Assembly (NCBI RefSeq): GCF_017309185.1
Contig: NZ_JAEKJZ010000001.1
Location: forward strand, 992,001-1,056,000
Source: Roseibium aggregatum
GTDB lineage: Bacteria > Pseudomonadota > Alphaproteobacteria > Rhizobiales > Stappiaceae
Length of the DNA: 64,000 nucleotides
Direction: 5' to 3'
Under the pieces are notes generated by a model. It was given only the letters and a program-made list of their open reading frames with translations. It searched no databases and had not been told where the DNA came from. Positions 16,803-25,240 of this stretch are shown piece after piece. The first letter of the stretch is position 1. The number at the start of each line of letters is the position of its first letter. A program made the translations under genes and the position numbers.

Positions 16803-17624
16803 CTACGCTGGCAGGATGTCGCGCAAGTAGGGCGCGATGCCGAGGCTTTGATCCCACTGGGGCGGATAGCCAAGCGAAACCTCTTCGAACCGGGTGCCGT
16901 CCCGCCAGTCCGTCCGGCGCGTGTGCAGGTGGCCCGAGACGACGACACGGGCATTGAATCGCCTGTGCCAGTCCTCGGTCTTACGCGTACCGCACCAGGG
17001 CGTGAACCGCGGCACACGCGGGATATGGATCAGATCCCGGCGCAGCGGATAGTGATTGACGAGAATCGTCGGCATGTCCTCCGGGAGTTCCAAAAGACGC
17101 CGTTCGGTCTCCTCGCAGCGTCTGGCGCACCAGTCCTCCCGGCTTTCGAAGGGGGACGGATTGAGGAACATCTCGTCGGCGCAGACCGACCCTTTTTCGC
17201 GGGCCCATGAAACGACCGTTTCGCGGTCGACGTGGTCGGGGCGGAAGCTGTAGTCGTAAAGGAGAAAGAGCGGCGCGACAGCATGTGCGCCACCTGCGCC
17301 GGGCCAGATTTCGTAAGGGTCTTCGGGTGTGAGAACGCCATAATCGCGCGCGACGTTCACAAGCGCGCGATACCGGCCCTCGCCGATCAGCGCGGGTTGA
17401 TCCCTTTCCTCCGGGATCGCCCACAGGTCGTGATTTCCCGGAACCCAGAAAACCTTGGCGAATTTGCGTGTGAAAACCTCGAACGCGAACCGCACATGGG
17501 CGAACCGTTCGCCGACGTCGCCGGCAACGATCAGCCAGTCCGGGCCGTAGTCGGGCATTTCCAGAAGGGCGTCCCGATTTGCCTGGCTGGCCAGATGGAG
17601 ATCGCTGATGGCTTTAAGTTTCAT
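16803..17624 (-). CDS. Calcineurin-like metallophosphoesterase
   Basis: This 273-residue cytoplasmic phosphoesterase has the full set of metal ligands: SDLHL (D8, H10), AGDVGE, the GNHDLW motif, NHYPL and GHLHTRR. It is convergent with the PPTase (33-base gap) and divergent from P450 paralogue 4, fully inside the polyketide cluster. The substrate is unknown. Options are a tailoring phosphatase that removes a protective phosphate from the polyketide, a nucleotide or CoA-related housekeeping enzyme, or a passenger gene. Nothing in the sequence decides between them. Confidence 0.85.
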   Translation of the reverse strand: MKLKAISDLHLASQANRDALLEMPDYGPDWLIVAGDVGERFAHVRFAFEVFTRKFAKVFWVPGNHDLWAIPEERDQPALIGEGRYRALVNVARDYGVLTPEDPYEIWPGAGGAHAVAPLFLLYDYSFRPDHVDRETVVSWAREKGSVCADEMFLNPSPFESREDWCARRCEETERRLLELPEDMPTILVNHYPLRRDLIHIPRVPRFTPWCGTRKTEDWHRRFNARVVVSGHLHTRRTDWRDGTRFEEVSLGYPPQWDQSLGIAPYLRDILPA

Positions 17625-17744
17625 TCCATTCCGTCTTCATTTGTGGGTTCACATCCTCCTTCCTTGACGCTGACCTACACATAGGAAACACTTCGCATAA
17701 AGCACACATAAATCGATCCCGATCCACCCCGATGAAGAGCATGT

Positions 17745-19034
17745 ATGGCCGATGACTGCCAAACCGAGGGGACCGCTCCGGTGACCGGGGACAAACCCGA
17801 AGATGAAAACGCGATTGACTGGTGGTCGATCCTGTCCGATCGGGACTTTCTTGAAAATCCTTATCCCGAATTGCGCCGCCTTCAGGCGCTGGGACCTGTG
17901 CATTTCGATGAGCGCAACGGCATCTATTTCATTCTCGGCCACAAGGCCTTTGCACGTGTGTCGAAGTCTTCGGAGATGGGACGGGATACGAGAAACTGGG
18001 CCGGAGGCTGGAATTCGGACGATTACCGCCAGTATGATCCGGTCGGTTTCAAGCTCTTCAGCGAATTCCAGCCGCAGATGATCAACAGCGACGGCGAAGA
18101 GCACAAGCGCATGCGCAAGGTCTACGAACCGGCCTTCCGCGCCCAGGCGATGACCTCCATGGCGCCGCTGATCGAGCAACAGGCCGCAAGGCTGCTGGAT
18201 GCCATGCCAGAGGAAGGGGAGGTCGATTTCATCGAAGCCTTCGCCGGTCCCTTGCCGTTGCGCGTTTTGTGCGAACTCTTCGATATCCCCGAAAGCCTGG
18301 ATGAAACAATCGGCCGCTGGAGCGCGTCGCTGATCCGCATCGGCGACATCCTGATGACGCCGGACCAGAAGCAGGAGGCCCTGGATGCCTTGTCCGAGTT
18401 CAAGGACTTCCTGCGCGAGCAGATCCAGTCCCGGGAGGGCAGGCAGGAAGACAATCTCATGGGCCTTGCCATTCAGGCGAACAGGGACGGCACACTCAAC
18501 GAGGAAGAAACGCTGACCAACCTGGTGTCCATGCTTGTCGCCGGACACGAGACCACGGTCACGCTGATCGGCAACGGCATGCTTCTGTTGTTGCGCCATC
18601 CCGAGGAGCTGGCGCGCCTGAGAAACGACAGCGGGCTGATACGGACCGCTATTGAGGAGTTTCTGCGCATGGAGCCGGGCGGCAACATGATCCTGCGGGT
18701 GGCGCGGGAGGATTTCGAGGTTGAGGGAACAGTCATCCCGAAAGGCGCGCCGGTGATCGGCCTGATCGGCGCCATCAACCGCGATCCCGCGCGCTTCGAG
18801 CGGGCGGACGACCTGGACCTCGCGCGTCCGGCCAATGCGCAGTTCACCTTTGGCGGCGGTGCGCATTTCTGCATTGGCGCGCCGCTCGCGCGTCTGGAGG
18901 CTCAGATTGCCTTTGCCTCCGTGCTTGAAAGATTCCCGCATATTGAACTGGCCGGCGAGCCCGAGTGGCGGCTTGACCGCATGAACGCCCGCGGCCTCGG
19001 TCATCTGCCGCTGCGTGTCAGGACCGCCGCATGA
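17745..19034 (+). CDS. Cytochrome P450, paralogue 4
   Basis: This 429-residue P450 has the most canonical set of motifs among the four: I-helix AGHETT (E269, T270), ExxR in EEFLRMEPG and haem loop FGGGAHFCIGAPLAR (ligand C376). The N-terminal block IDWWSILSDRDFLENPYPELRRL matches the other paralogues. The start ATG 17745 has GAAGAG at suitable spacing. Its stop overlaps the start of the HMG-CoA synthase (ATGA), so it is translated as the first gene of the beta-branching operon and is likely to act on the same polyketide. Confidence 0.9.
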   Translation: MADDCQTEGTAPVTGDKPEDENAIDWWSILSDRDFLENPYPELRRLQALGPVHFDERNGIYFILGHKAFARVSKSSEMGRDTRNWAGGWNSDDYRQYDPVGFKLFSEFQPQMINSDGEEHKRMRKVYEPAFRAQAMTSMAPLIEQQAARLLDAMPEEGEVDFIEAFAGPLPLRVLCELFDIPESLDETIGRWSASLIRIGDILMTPDQKQEALDALSEFKDFLREQIQSREGRQEDNLMGLAIQANRDGTLNEEETLTNLVSMLVAGHETTVTLIGNGMLLLLRHPEELARLRNDSGLIRTAIEEFLRMEPGGNMILRVAREDFEVEGTVIPKGAPVIGLIGAINRDPARFERADDLDLARPANAQFTFGGGAHFCIGAPLARLEAQIAFASVLERFPHIELAGEPEWRLDRMNARGLGHLPLRVRTAA

Positions 19035-20287
19035 GTTCCACGGTCGGTATCGAAGTCATGAATGTCTTTGGCGGCATGGCCTCTCTGGATGTGCGCGAGC
19101 TGTGCGATCACCGCGGCCTCGACATGCCCCGTTTCGAGAACCTGCTGATGCGGGAAAAAACGGTCGCCCTGCCGTACGAGGACCCGGTTACCTTCGCGGT
19201 GAATGCCGCCCGGCCCGTCGTCGACGGATTGACGGCGGAAGAGCGCGGCCGGATCGAGATGGTGGTGACCTGCACGGAGTCCGGCATCGATTTCGGCAAG
19301 TCGATCAGCACCTACCTGCACAAGTACCTGAACCTTTCGCCGAACTGCCGGCTGTTCGAGATCAAGCAGGCCTGTTACTCCGGGGCCGCCGGACTGCAGA
19401 TGGCGGTCAATTTCGTTCTCTCGCAGACCTCGCCCGGAGCGAAGGCGCTGGTGGTCACGACCGATATTTCCAGGTTCGCGCTCGCCGATGCCAACGCAAT
19501 CCAGGAATGGGCCTATTCCGAGCCGAGCTCAGGCGCGGGCGCCGTAGCCATGCTGGTTTCCGACACGCCGCATGTGTTCCAGATCGATGCTGGTGCCTAT
19601 GGCAACCACGCCTTCGAGGTCATGGACACCTGCCGTCCCGGGCCCGATACGGAGGCCGGAGATGCCGATCTGTCGCTGATGGCCTATCTCGATTGCTGCG
19701 CCGGGGCCTTTGACGACTACACCAGTCGCGTGGAAGGGGTGGATTTCAAGGAAAGCTTCGCCCAGCTTTGTTTTCACACGCCCTTCGGCGGCATGGTCAA
19801 GGGCGCGCATCGGCACCTGATGCGCAAGCTCTACAAGACCCCGCCGGCGGAGATCGCCGCCGATTTCGACAACCGGCTCGGGCCGAGCCTCGCTTATGGA
19901 CAAAGGGTTGGCAATACGGCAGGCGGTTCCGTCTTTGTGGCGCTGGCCGGGACCATCGATACAGTTGACCTGGACCAACCGGTCCGCATCGGCCTGTTCT
20001 CCTACGGCTCGGGGTGCTGTTCGGAATTCTTCAGCGGTGTGATTTCCCCCGAAAGCAGGAAACGTCTTGGATCGATGGGAATTTCGGCGGAACTGGACAA
20101 GCGCTATCGCCTCTCCATCGCCGAATACGAACACCTGCTGTCGGGTAGGGAAACCGTGCGTTTCGGAACGAAGGACGCGGAACTCAACCATCAGGTCGTT
20201 CCGGGTGCCTGGCCGGAAACGGGACATGGCGACCGGCTTGTTCTCGATACGGTCGTGGGTTACCACCGCAACTATATTTGGATCTGA
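19031..20287 (+). CDS. HMG-CoA synthase homologue of the beta-branching cassette
   Basis: This 418-residue enzyme adds an acetyl unit from a donor ACP to the beta-keto group of an ACP-bound polyketide. Catalytic residues are visible: E83 in TCTESG, the acyl-accepting C115 in KQACYSG and H249 in FHTPFGGM. Length and motifs match polyketide HMG synthases rather than the mevalonate enzyme, and the gene is followed in order by donor ACP, decarboxylating KS and crotonase. It overlaps the P450 stop by four bases. The predicted acceptors are the tandem ACPs at about 48270-48810, which carry the tryptophan recognised by these synthases. Confidence 0.94.
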   Translation: MSSTVGIEVMNVFGGMASLDVRELCDHRGLDMPRFENLLMREKTVALPYEDPVTFAVNAARPVVDGLTAEERGRIEMVVTCTESGIDFGKSISTYLHKYLNLSPNCRLFEIKQACYSGAAGLQMAVNFVLSQTSPGAKALVVTTDISRFALADANAIQEWAYSEPSSGAGAVAMLVSDTPHVFQIDAGAYGNHAFEVMDTCRPGPDTEAGDADLSLMAYLDCCAGAFDDYTSRVEGVDFKESFAQLCFHTPFGGMVKGAHRHLMRKLYKTPPAEIAADFDNRLGPSLAYGQRVGNTAGGSVFVALAGTIDTVDLDQPVRIGLFSYGSGCCSEFFSGVISPESRKRLGSMGISAELDKRYRLSIAEYEHLLSGRETVRFGTKDAELNHQVVPGAWPETGHGDRLVLDTVVGYHRNYIWI

Positions 20288-20333
20288 CCGCGAGTCGAAA
20301 AACGGTTCTTAGGCGGGCTTCAGGGAGGCTGCG

Positions 20334-20579
20334 TTGGACAGCAATCAAATCGCAGAGATCATCATCGCAGAAATCCGCGAAACCGTGCCGGAACTGGCCG
20401 GGCAGCCGATCACGGCGCAGGATTCCATGGCGGAGCTCGGGGTCGATTCCATCGAGCGCAGCGAAGTCATTCTTGCGGCGATGGAAAAGCTGGGCCTGAA
20501 GATCCCGATGGTGCAGTTGCACGGCGCCAGGAATATCGGCGGGCTGGCCGAGCTTTTGCTGGCGAAAAGCGCGGGGTAG
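20334..20579 (+). CDS. Acyl carrier protein, donor ACP of the beta-branching cassette
   Basis: This 81-residue carrier has the phosphopantetheine serine S39 in LGVDSIERSEVI. It starts with TTG 20334 behind AGGGAGG, a strong ribosome site that fixes the unusual start. It lies between HMG-CoA synthase and the Ser-type ketosynthase, the standard place of the donor ACP that carries malonyl, then acetyl, to the HMG-CoA synthase. Confidence 0.92.
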   Translation: MDSNQIAEIIIAEIRETVPELAGQPITAQDSMAELGVDSIERSEVILAAMEKLGLKIPMVQLHGARNIGGLAELLLAKSAG

Positions 20580-20583
20580 GAAT

Positions 20584-21810
20584 GTGGCGGCCGTTGTCAC
20601 CGGGATCGGCGTTGCCTGCGGCCTGGGGCATGGCAAGGCCGCTTTCCGGGCGGGACTGTTCGAAGCCCCTGATCTCTTTTCAGAGCTGAAACGCGAGGGC
20701 CGGGAGCCGGCAGAGGGTGAAGCGTCGTTCCTCGGCGTGGAAATGCCCGAGCTCCCCGAAGTCCTGCCCACGCGCCTGGCCCGGTCGGCGACCTTGAGCG
20801 GCCGCGTCGCCCTGACGGTCCTGAAGGAAGCCTGGCTGGAAGCGGACCTCGACGCTGTCGATCCGGAGCGGATCGGGCTGGTCGTCGGGGGAAGCAATCT
20901 GATGTCCCGGGAGCAGGCCCTCGCGGCGAGGGATTACGCGGGCAGGCTTTCCTATTTGCCGCCGCGCCATGGTCACATGTTCCTCGATACGGATATCTGC
21001 GGTCTGTGTACCTCCAGCTATCCGATCCGCGGCTTTTCCATGACGATCGGAGGAGCTTCGGCGAGTGGGTCTGTTGCCGTTATCCAGGCGATGGAGGCCA
21101 TCCGGTCCGGCCGGGTGGATGTCTGCATCGCGATGGGGGCCCTGCAGGATCTCTCCGCCTACGATCTTCATGCGATGCGCTCTCTCGGCGCGATGGGCTC
21201 GGCACGGTTCGCGGATAAACCCGGAAAGGCCTGCCGGCCGATGGACGCCGATCGGGACGGCTTCATCTATGGCGAGGCCTGCGCGGCCGTGGTTCTGTGC
21301 CGGCAAGGCTTGACCTCGAAGCACAAGATCTACGGCGAGTTACTCGGCGCCGGCCATGTCGCCGACGGATCGCGCGGTCCCGAACCCAGCTCGGCCGGTC
21401 AGGTCCGGGCGGCGAAAATGGCTCTGTCCGATGCCGGGCTGGGGCTTGCCGATATCGATTATGTCAACGGCCACGCCACGGGCACGCCGGCTGGCGATGA
21501 CGCGGAATGCGAGACCTACCGGACCTTGGACCTGCAGCACGCGCGGATCAACGCGACCAAGTCGATCCTCGGTCACGGGCTGAGTGCGGCTGGCGCCATC
21601 GAGGTGGCTGCCGTGCTCTTGCAGATACGGGAAGGCCGTCTGCACCCGACCCGGAACCTGGAGAACCCGCTGGACCCGAGTTTCGATTGGGTGGGCGGCG
21701 AAGCTGTGGGCCATGAAATCCGGCACGCGCTGAAATTTTCCTTCGGATTTGGCGGGATCGATACCGCGCTGGTGATCGGCGCTCCAGGCACGGGGGCAAG
21801 AGCTCGATGA
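20584..21810 (+). CDS. Decarboxylating ketosynthase (active-site Cys to Ser) of the beta-branching cassette
   Basis: This 408-residue ketosynthase has serine S159 (GGASASG) where condensing enzymes have the active cysteine, while the histidines in NGHATGTP and ILGHGLSAAGA are kept. That combination decarboxylates malonyl-ACP to acetyl-ACP but cannot condense, as in other HMG-CoA-synthase cassettes. The start is GTG 20584 behind GTAGGA, four bases after the ACP stop. Its stop overlaps the crotonase start (ATGA). Confidence 0.93.
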   Translation: MAAVVTGIGVACGLGHGKAAFRAGLFEAPDLFSELKREGREPAEGEASFLGVEMPELPEVLPTRLARSATLSGRVALTVLKEAWLEADLDAVDPERIGLVVGGSNLMSREQALAARDYAGRLSYLPPRHGHMFLDTDICGLCTSSYPIRGFSMTIGGASASGSVAVIQAMEAIRSGRVDVCIAMGALQDLSAYDLHAMRSLGAMGSARFADKPGKACRPMDADRDGFIYGEACAAVVLCRQGLTSKHKIYGELLGAGHVADGSRGPEPSSAGQVRAAKMALSDAGLGLADIDYVNGHATGTPAGDDAECETYRTLDLQHARINATKSILGHGLSAAGAIEVAAVLLQIREGRLHPTRNLENPLDPSFDWVGGEAVGHEIRHALKFSFGFGGIDTALVIGAPGTGARAR

Positions 21811-22577
21811 GTTACGAAACCCTCAAGGTGAGTTTCAAGGATAGCCTCTGCCGGATCGCGTTCGATCGTCCGGATGTCGGCAACGCGATCAATGCGCCGA
21901 TGATCCGGGAACTCGGGCACGTCCTGGAGGTTTGCGCGGGTGCGGAGGGGCAGGACGGCAAGCCGGTCACGGTGGTCGTTATCGAAGGTGGCGAGGAGGT
22001 GTTTTGCGCGGGCGGCGATTTCGAGGCCGTGACCGAGAACGGTTCGGCCGGCGACCCGGCGCCGCTTTACGATCTCTGGCTGAAACTGGCGCAGGGCCCC
22101 TTCGTTACGGTGGCGCTGGTCAAGGGCCGCGTCAACGCCGGTGGCGTCGGTTTCGTCGCGGCGTCGGATATCGTGATCGCCGGCAAGACCGCAAGCTTTT
22201 CACTGTCCGAATTGCTGTTCGGCCTGTTCCCGGCCTGCGTTCTGCCGTTCCTGATCGCGCGGATCGGCAAACAGCGCGCCCACTACATGACTTTGATGAC
22301 GAAGCCGGTGACCGCCGCGGATGCCCTGGCTTCCGGACTTGTCGATGTGACGGCTGACGACGCGGAGGCCGCTCTGCGCCAGCATCTGGCGCGGTTGCGG
22401 CACCTTGGACGCCCCGCGATTGCACGCTACAAGGCCTATCTGGCGGGCTGCTCCGGCGATCCGGTCCAGGATCGCTCCGCTGCGCTTGAAGCCAATCGCG
22501 CGGTGTTTTCCGACCCTGTTGTTCTGGCCGGAATTCGGCGTTACGTGACCGATCTCAAGTTCCCGTGGGAAGAATAG
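21807..22577 (+). CDS. Enoyl-CoA hydratase-like dehydratase (ECH1) of the beta-branching cassette
   Basis: This 256-residue crotonase-fold enzyme has oxyanion-hole motifs FCAGGDF and NAGGVGFVAASDI and the SELLFGLFPACV helix seen in the dehydrating (ECH1) members of beta-branching cassettes. It would dehydrate the HMG-like intermediate; the following decarboxylation is probably done by the intact crotonase domain built into PKS module 5. Translation is coupled to the upstream ketosynthase. Its 3' end overlaps the convergent amidotransferase by 23 bases. Confidence 0.9.
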   Translation: MSYETLKVSFKDSLCRIAFDRPDVGNAINAPMIRELGHVLEVCAGAEGQDGKPVTVVVIEGGEEVFCAGGDFEAVTENGSAGDPAPLYDLWLKLAQGPFVTVALVKGRVNAGGVGFVAASDIVIAGKTASFSLSELLFGLFPACVLPFLIARIGKQRAHYMTLMTKPVTAADALASGLVDVTADDAEAALRQHLARLRHLGRPAIARYKAYLAGCSGDPVQDRSAALEANRAVFSDPVVLAGIRRYVTDLKFPWEE

Positions 22578-24537
22578 ATTTCTTAGTCTCGGTAAGGTCG
22601 ATGACCTTTTGCAGCGGCGGCAGGTTGGCTTGCGGCAATCCCTCGCGCCGGACGAAGGCGCGCTCGAGCAGCGACATCGACAGGAGATAGAGGAAGGTCT
22701 GGTTTTCCTTCGTGCTGACCTCGCCGGCCGGTTTGGTCAGCACCTTGGTTGCGAGGCGCTGGGCGAATTTGGCGTTCAGGTATGGCAGTTTCGCAAGTTC
22801 GGTCTCGCTGAGGACCAGGTCCAGGTAACCGGGGCGCTGGGCGGCGAAGGCGGCGGCATCCGGTGCGCGGTAGGGGAACTTGCGCTTGTCGACGATCCGC
22901 TCCGGCAAGCGGGACCGAAAAGCCTCGCGCAAGAGGCGCTTTTCGGTGAAGCCGTCGTCGAATTTCAGATTGACCGATGTGGCGAGCGCAAAGACATCCG
23001 GGTCCAGGAAGGGACAGCGGTTCTCGACCCCGTGCGCAAGGCTCATGCGCTCGCCCTGCGTCGACAGCAGATAGCCCGGAAGCAGGGTCTTGTATTCCAG
23101 CCACTGGGCCTTTTCGACCGGCGACAGCCCGGCGTAATCGTCCTGCGCGGCGACGAAATCGGTTATCGCCGCGAACGGCGATCCGGCGTCTTTCAGAAGG
23201 CGGGCGGAGAACTGACCGTTTTGAAATCTGAGTTCATGGGAAAAGAGCCCCGGCATCTTTTCTTGCGAGAACTGATGGTAGAGCCCGGTGACCGCCGCGA
23301 TATCCTTCGGCCCGTAATGGCTGAGATGCGGATAAAGCTGTTCCAGCCGCGAGCGGCGCACGTCGTCCGGCAGCCGGTCCCATTCGGCGCGCAACAGGGT
23401 TTCCTTGAAAAGGTCGTAACCGAGGAAGGCTTCGTCCGCGCCTTCGCCGCTCAGGATAACCTTGATGCCTTCGTCCTTCGTCCGCCTGGACAGGATATAC
23501 ATCGGCACGAAGGCGCTCCGGAACGCGGGAACTTCGGCGTGATAGACCGCGGCGGGTGTTGTGTCCGCGATATCGGCATGGGTGATGCGCTGGGCGCAGT
23601 GCCTTGTTCCAAGATGGCTTGAAACCAGTTGCTGGTCCGAGGACTCATCGAATTCCGCGTCTTCGAACTCGACGGAAAAGGTGGAGAGCGGTTTGGTGGA
23701 GAAATCCTTGGCGAGTGCCGCCACAATCGCGGAGTCCACGCCGCCGCTCAGGTAGACGCCCACTTCGACATCGCTGCGCAGGCGCAGTTCGACGCTGCGG
23801 GTCAGGCGCTCCCGTATCAGGGTGAGAGCGTCGTCCTCCGTCAAGACTTCGGGCCCCTCGTCGAACCGGAGACTTGCATAGGTTTCCGTTTTCAAGGCGC
23901 CGCTTCGGAAGGAAAGCCACTGGCCCATGGGCAGGCTTTCGATGCCGCGAAAACCGGACTGATGCGGCAGCGGGGTCCATTGTCCGAGGATCGAGGTGAG
24001 TTGCTCTGGGTCCTGCTCGAACGCGAAACCCGGAAGCGCCAGAAAGGCCTTCATTTCCGAGGCGAACAGCAGGCCGCCGCCGTGGCGCGCATAAAACATC
24101 GGCCGCTTGCCGAAACGGTCGCGGGCGAGGAAAACGTCGCCCGTCTGGCTGTCGTAGAGGGCGAAGGCGAAGCCGCCGTTGAAACGGCGCAGGCAATCCG
24201 GACCCCAGGTTATCCAGGCATTCAGAACGACCTCGGTGTCGCAATTGGTTGAGAACCGGCAGCCAAGCGCTTCCAGTTCACGGTGCAATTCAAGGTAATT
24301 GTAGATCTCGCCGTTGTAGCAGAGCCAGTAACGGCCGCTCGGGTCGCCGAACGGCTGGGCACCGGCTTTCGGATCGAGGATTGCCAGGCGGACGGTACCC
24401 ATGGCGAAGCCGTCATCGACCACATAGCCGGCACCGTCGGGGCCGCGATGACCGATTTGGGCGAGCATGGCCCGGATGTTGCCGCCAAGAGCGTCGGAAG
24501 GTGAAGCTGGATTGAGGATACCGGCTATGCCGCACAT
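22555..24537 (-). CDS. Asparagine synthetase-like amidotransferase (predicted starter amidation)
   Basis: This 660-residue class II glutamine amidotransferase fused to an ATP-dependent synthetase has the nucleophile C2 in MCGIAGIL, the PP-loop LSGGVDSAIVAALAK and SGEGADEAFLGYD; all catalytic blocks look intact. It sits 21 bases downstream of a small ACP gene in the same direction. In glutarimide clusters an AsnB-like enzyme and a discrete ACP make malonamyl-ACP, the starter; PKS1 here begins with the two module types that follow such a starter. Terminal amide formation is an alternative role. The C-terminus overlaps the ECH1 gene on the other strand. Confidence 0.88.
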   Translation of the reverse strand: MCGIAGILNPASPSDALGGNIRAMLAQIGHRGPDGAGYVVDDGFAMGTVRLAILDPKAGAQPFGDPSGRYWLCYNGEIYNYLELHRELEALGCRFSTNCDTEVVLNAWITWGPDCLRRFNGGFAFALYDSQTGDVFLARDRFGKRPMFYARHGGGLLFASEMKAFLALPGFAFEQDPEQLTSILGQWTPLPHQSGFRGIESLPMGQWLSFRSGALKTETYASLRFDEGPEVLTEDDALTLIRERLTRSVELRLRSDVEVGVYLSGGVDSAIVAALAKDFSTKPLSTFSVEFEDAEFDESSDQQLVSSHLGTRHCAQRITHADIADTTPAAVYHAEVPAFRSAFVPMYILSRRTKDEGIKVILSGEGADEAFLGYDLFKETLLRAEWDRLPDDVRRSRLEQLYPHLSHYGPKDIAAVTGLYHQFSQEKMPGLFSHELRFQNGQFSARLLKDAGSPFAAITDFVAAQDDYAGLSPVEKAQWLEYKTLLPGYLLSTQGERMSLAHGVENRCPFLDPDVFALATSVNLKFDDGFTEKRLLREAFRSRLPERIVDKRKFPYRAPDAAAFAAQRPGYLDLVLSETELAKLPYLNAKFAQRLATKVLTKPAGEVSTKENQTFLYLLSMSLLERAFVRREGLPQANLPPLQKVIDLTETKKSILPTGT

Positions 24538-24558
24538 TGGCTTTCCTCCTGTCCAGGA

Positions 24559-24807
24559 TCAGCTTTCGGTCCGGTCCGCGACTTTCCGCGCCACCGTTTG
24601 CTCGATTTGGCTCAGGCTCACCATGACGCCGCCGGTCATCTCCTCCTCGGTGAACTTGATACCGAACTCCTGTTCCAGAAAGCGGATCAGCTGAATGTAG
24701 CCGAAGGAATCCATCACGCCCTCCTTGAAGAGATCGGAGCTCTCCGGGAAGCTTTCGTCGAACTCGATCAGAAACTGTTCTTCGACAAAGTCTCGAATTT
24801 TGCTCAT
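24559..24807 (-). CDS. Discrete acyl carrier protein paired with the amidotransferase
   Basis: This is an 82-residue ACP with the modification site in GVMDSFGYIQLIRFLEQ. It is not followed by other PKS genes but by the AsnB-like amidotransferase in the same operon, so the best reading is that it carries the malonyl unit that is amidated and then loaded onto KS1 of PKS1, which has no upstream ACP of its own. No strong ribosome site is visible before the ATG (24805-24807). Confidence 0.88.
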   Translation of the reverse strand: MSKIRDFVEEQFLIEFDESFPESSDLFKEGVMDSFGYIQLIRFLEQEFGIKFTEEEMTGGVMVSLSQIEQTVARKVADRTES

Positions 24808-25240
24808 AAGGGTCGAACGCTCTGAATGGGGCCACCGGGTGTGAACTGGGGCCCTTCTTCATTGGGTCCTCGATCAGTTCGCGCAGCTTTCAGGTTAGCC
24901 AATAGGCTCCCGGAGGGACAGTCCCCGGGGGCGGGAAATAGGGCGCTTTCAAGAAAATTCTTTGGAAAATCCGATCTTGGCAGTTTTATCATAGGTGCTT
25001 GGAACGCTTGAGAATTTCGCTTCATGGAAAGGCGTCGATTTTTCCCCGGAGTTCTTTCGATTTATGATGAAACCGCCTTTGAACCCGCTTGCGTGCGCCA
25101 TGTCCACAGCATAGCATTACGCAGGTGGATCATCCGTTGATCTGACGACGCTTCATGCGGTGTCCGTCTGGCAAGGAAGTAGCTGATAGACCCGGAAAAA
25201 CCGGATTTGGGGGACGAAAACCGGTAATGGCAGGTCTGGC
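24808..25240. promoter_or_regulatory. Divergent intergenic region between starter operon and exporter/PKS operon
   Basis: This 433-base gap has no convincing gene. It must contain promoters for the ACP-amidotransferase pair (minus) and for the exporter-AT-PKS operon (plus). It is markedly more AT-rich around 24950-25080, where TTGGAA and TATCAT occur but with a poor 19-base spacing. Near the plus-strand start, CCGGAAAAACCGG (25192-25204) repeats the CGGAAAAACCG core of the LysR-type box at 3952-3968. No strong promoter can be named with confidence. Confidence 0.4.
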
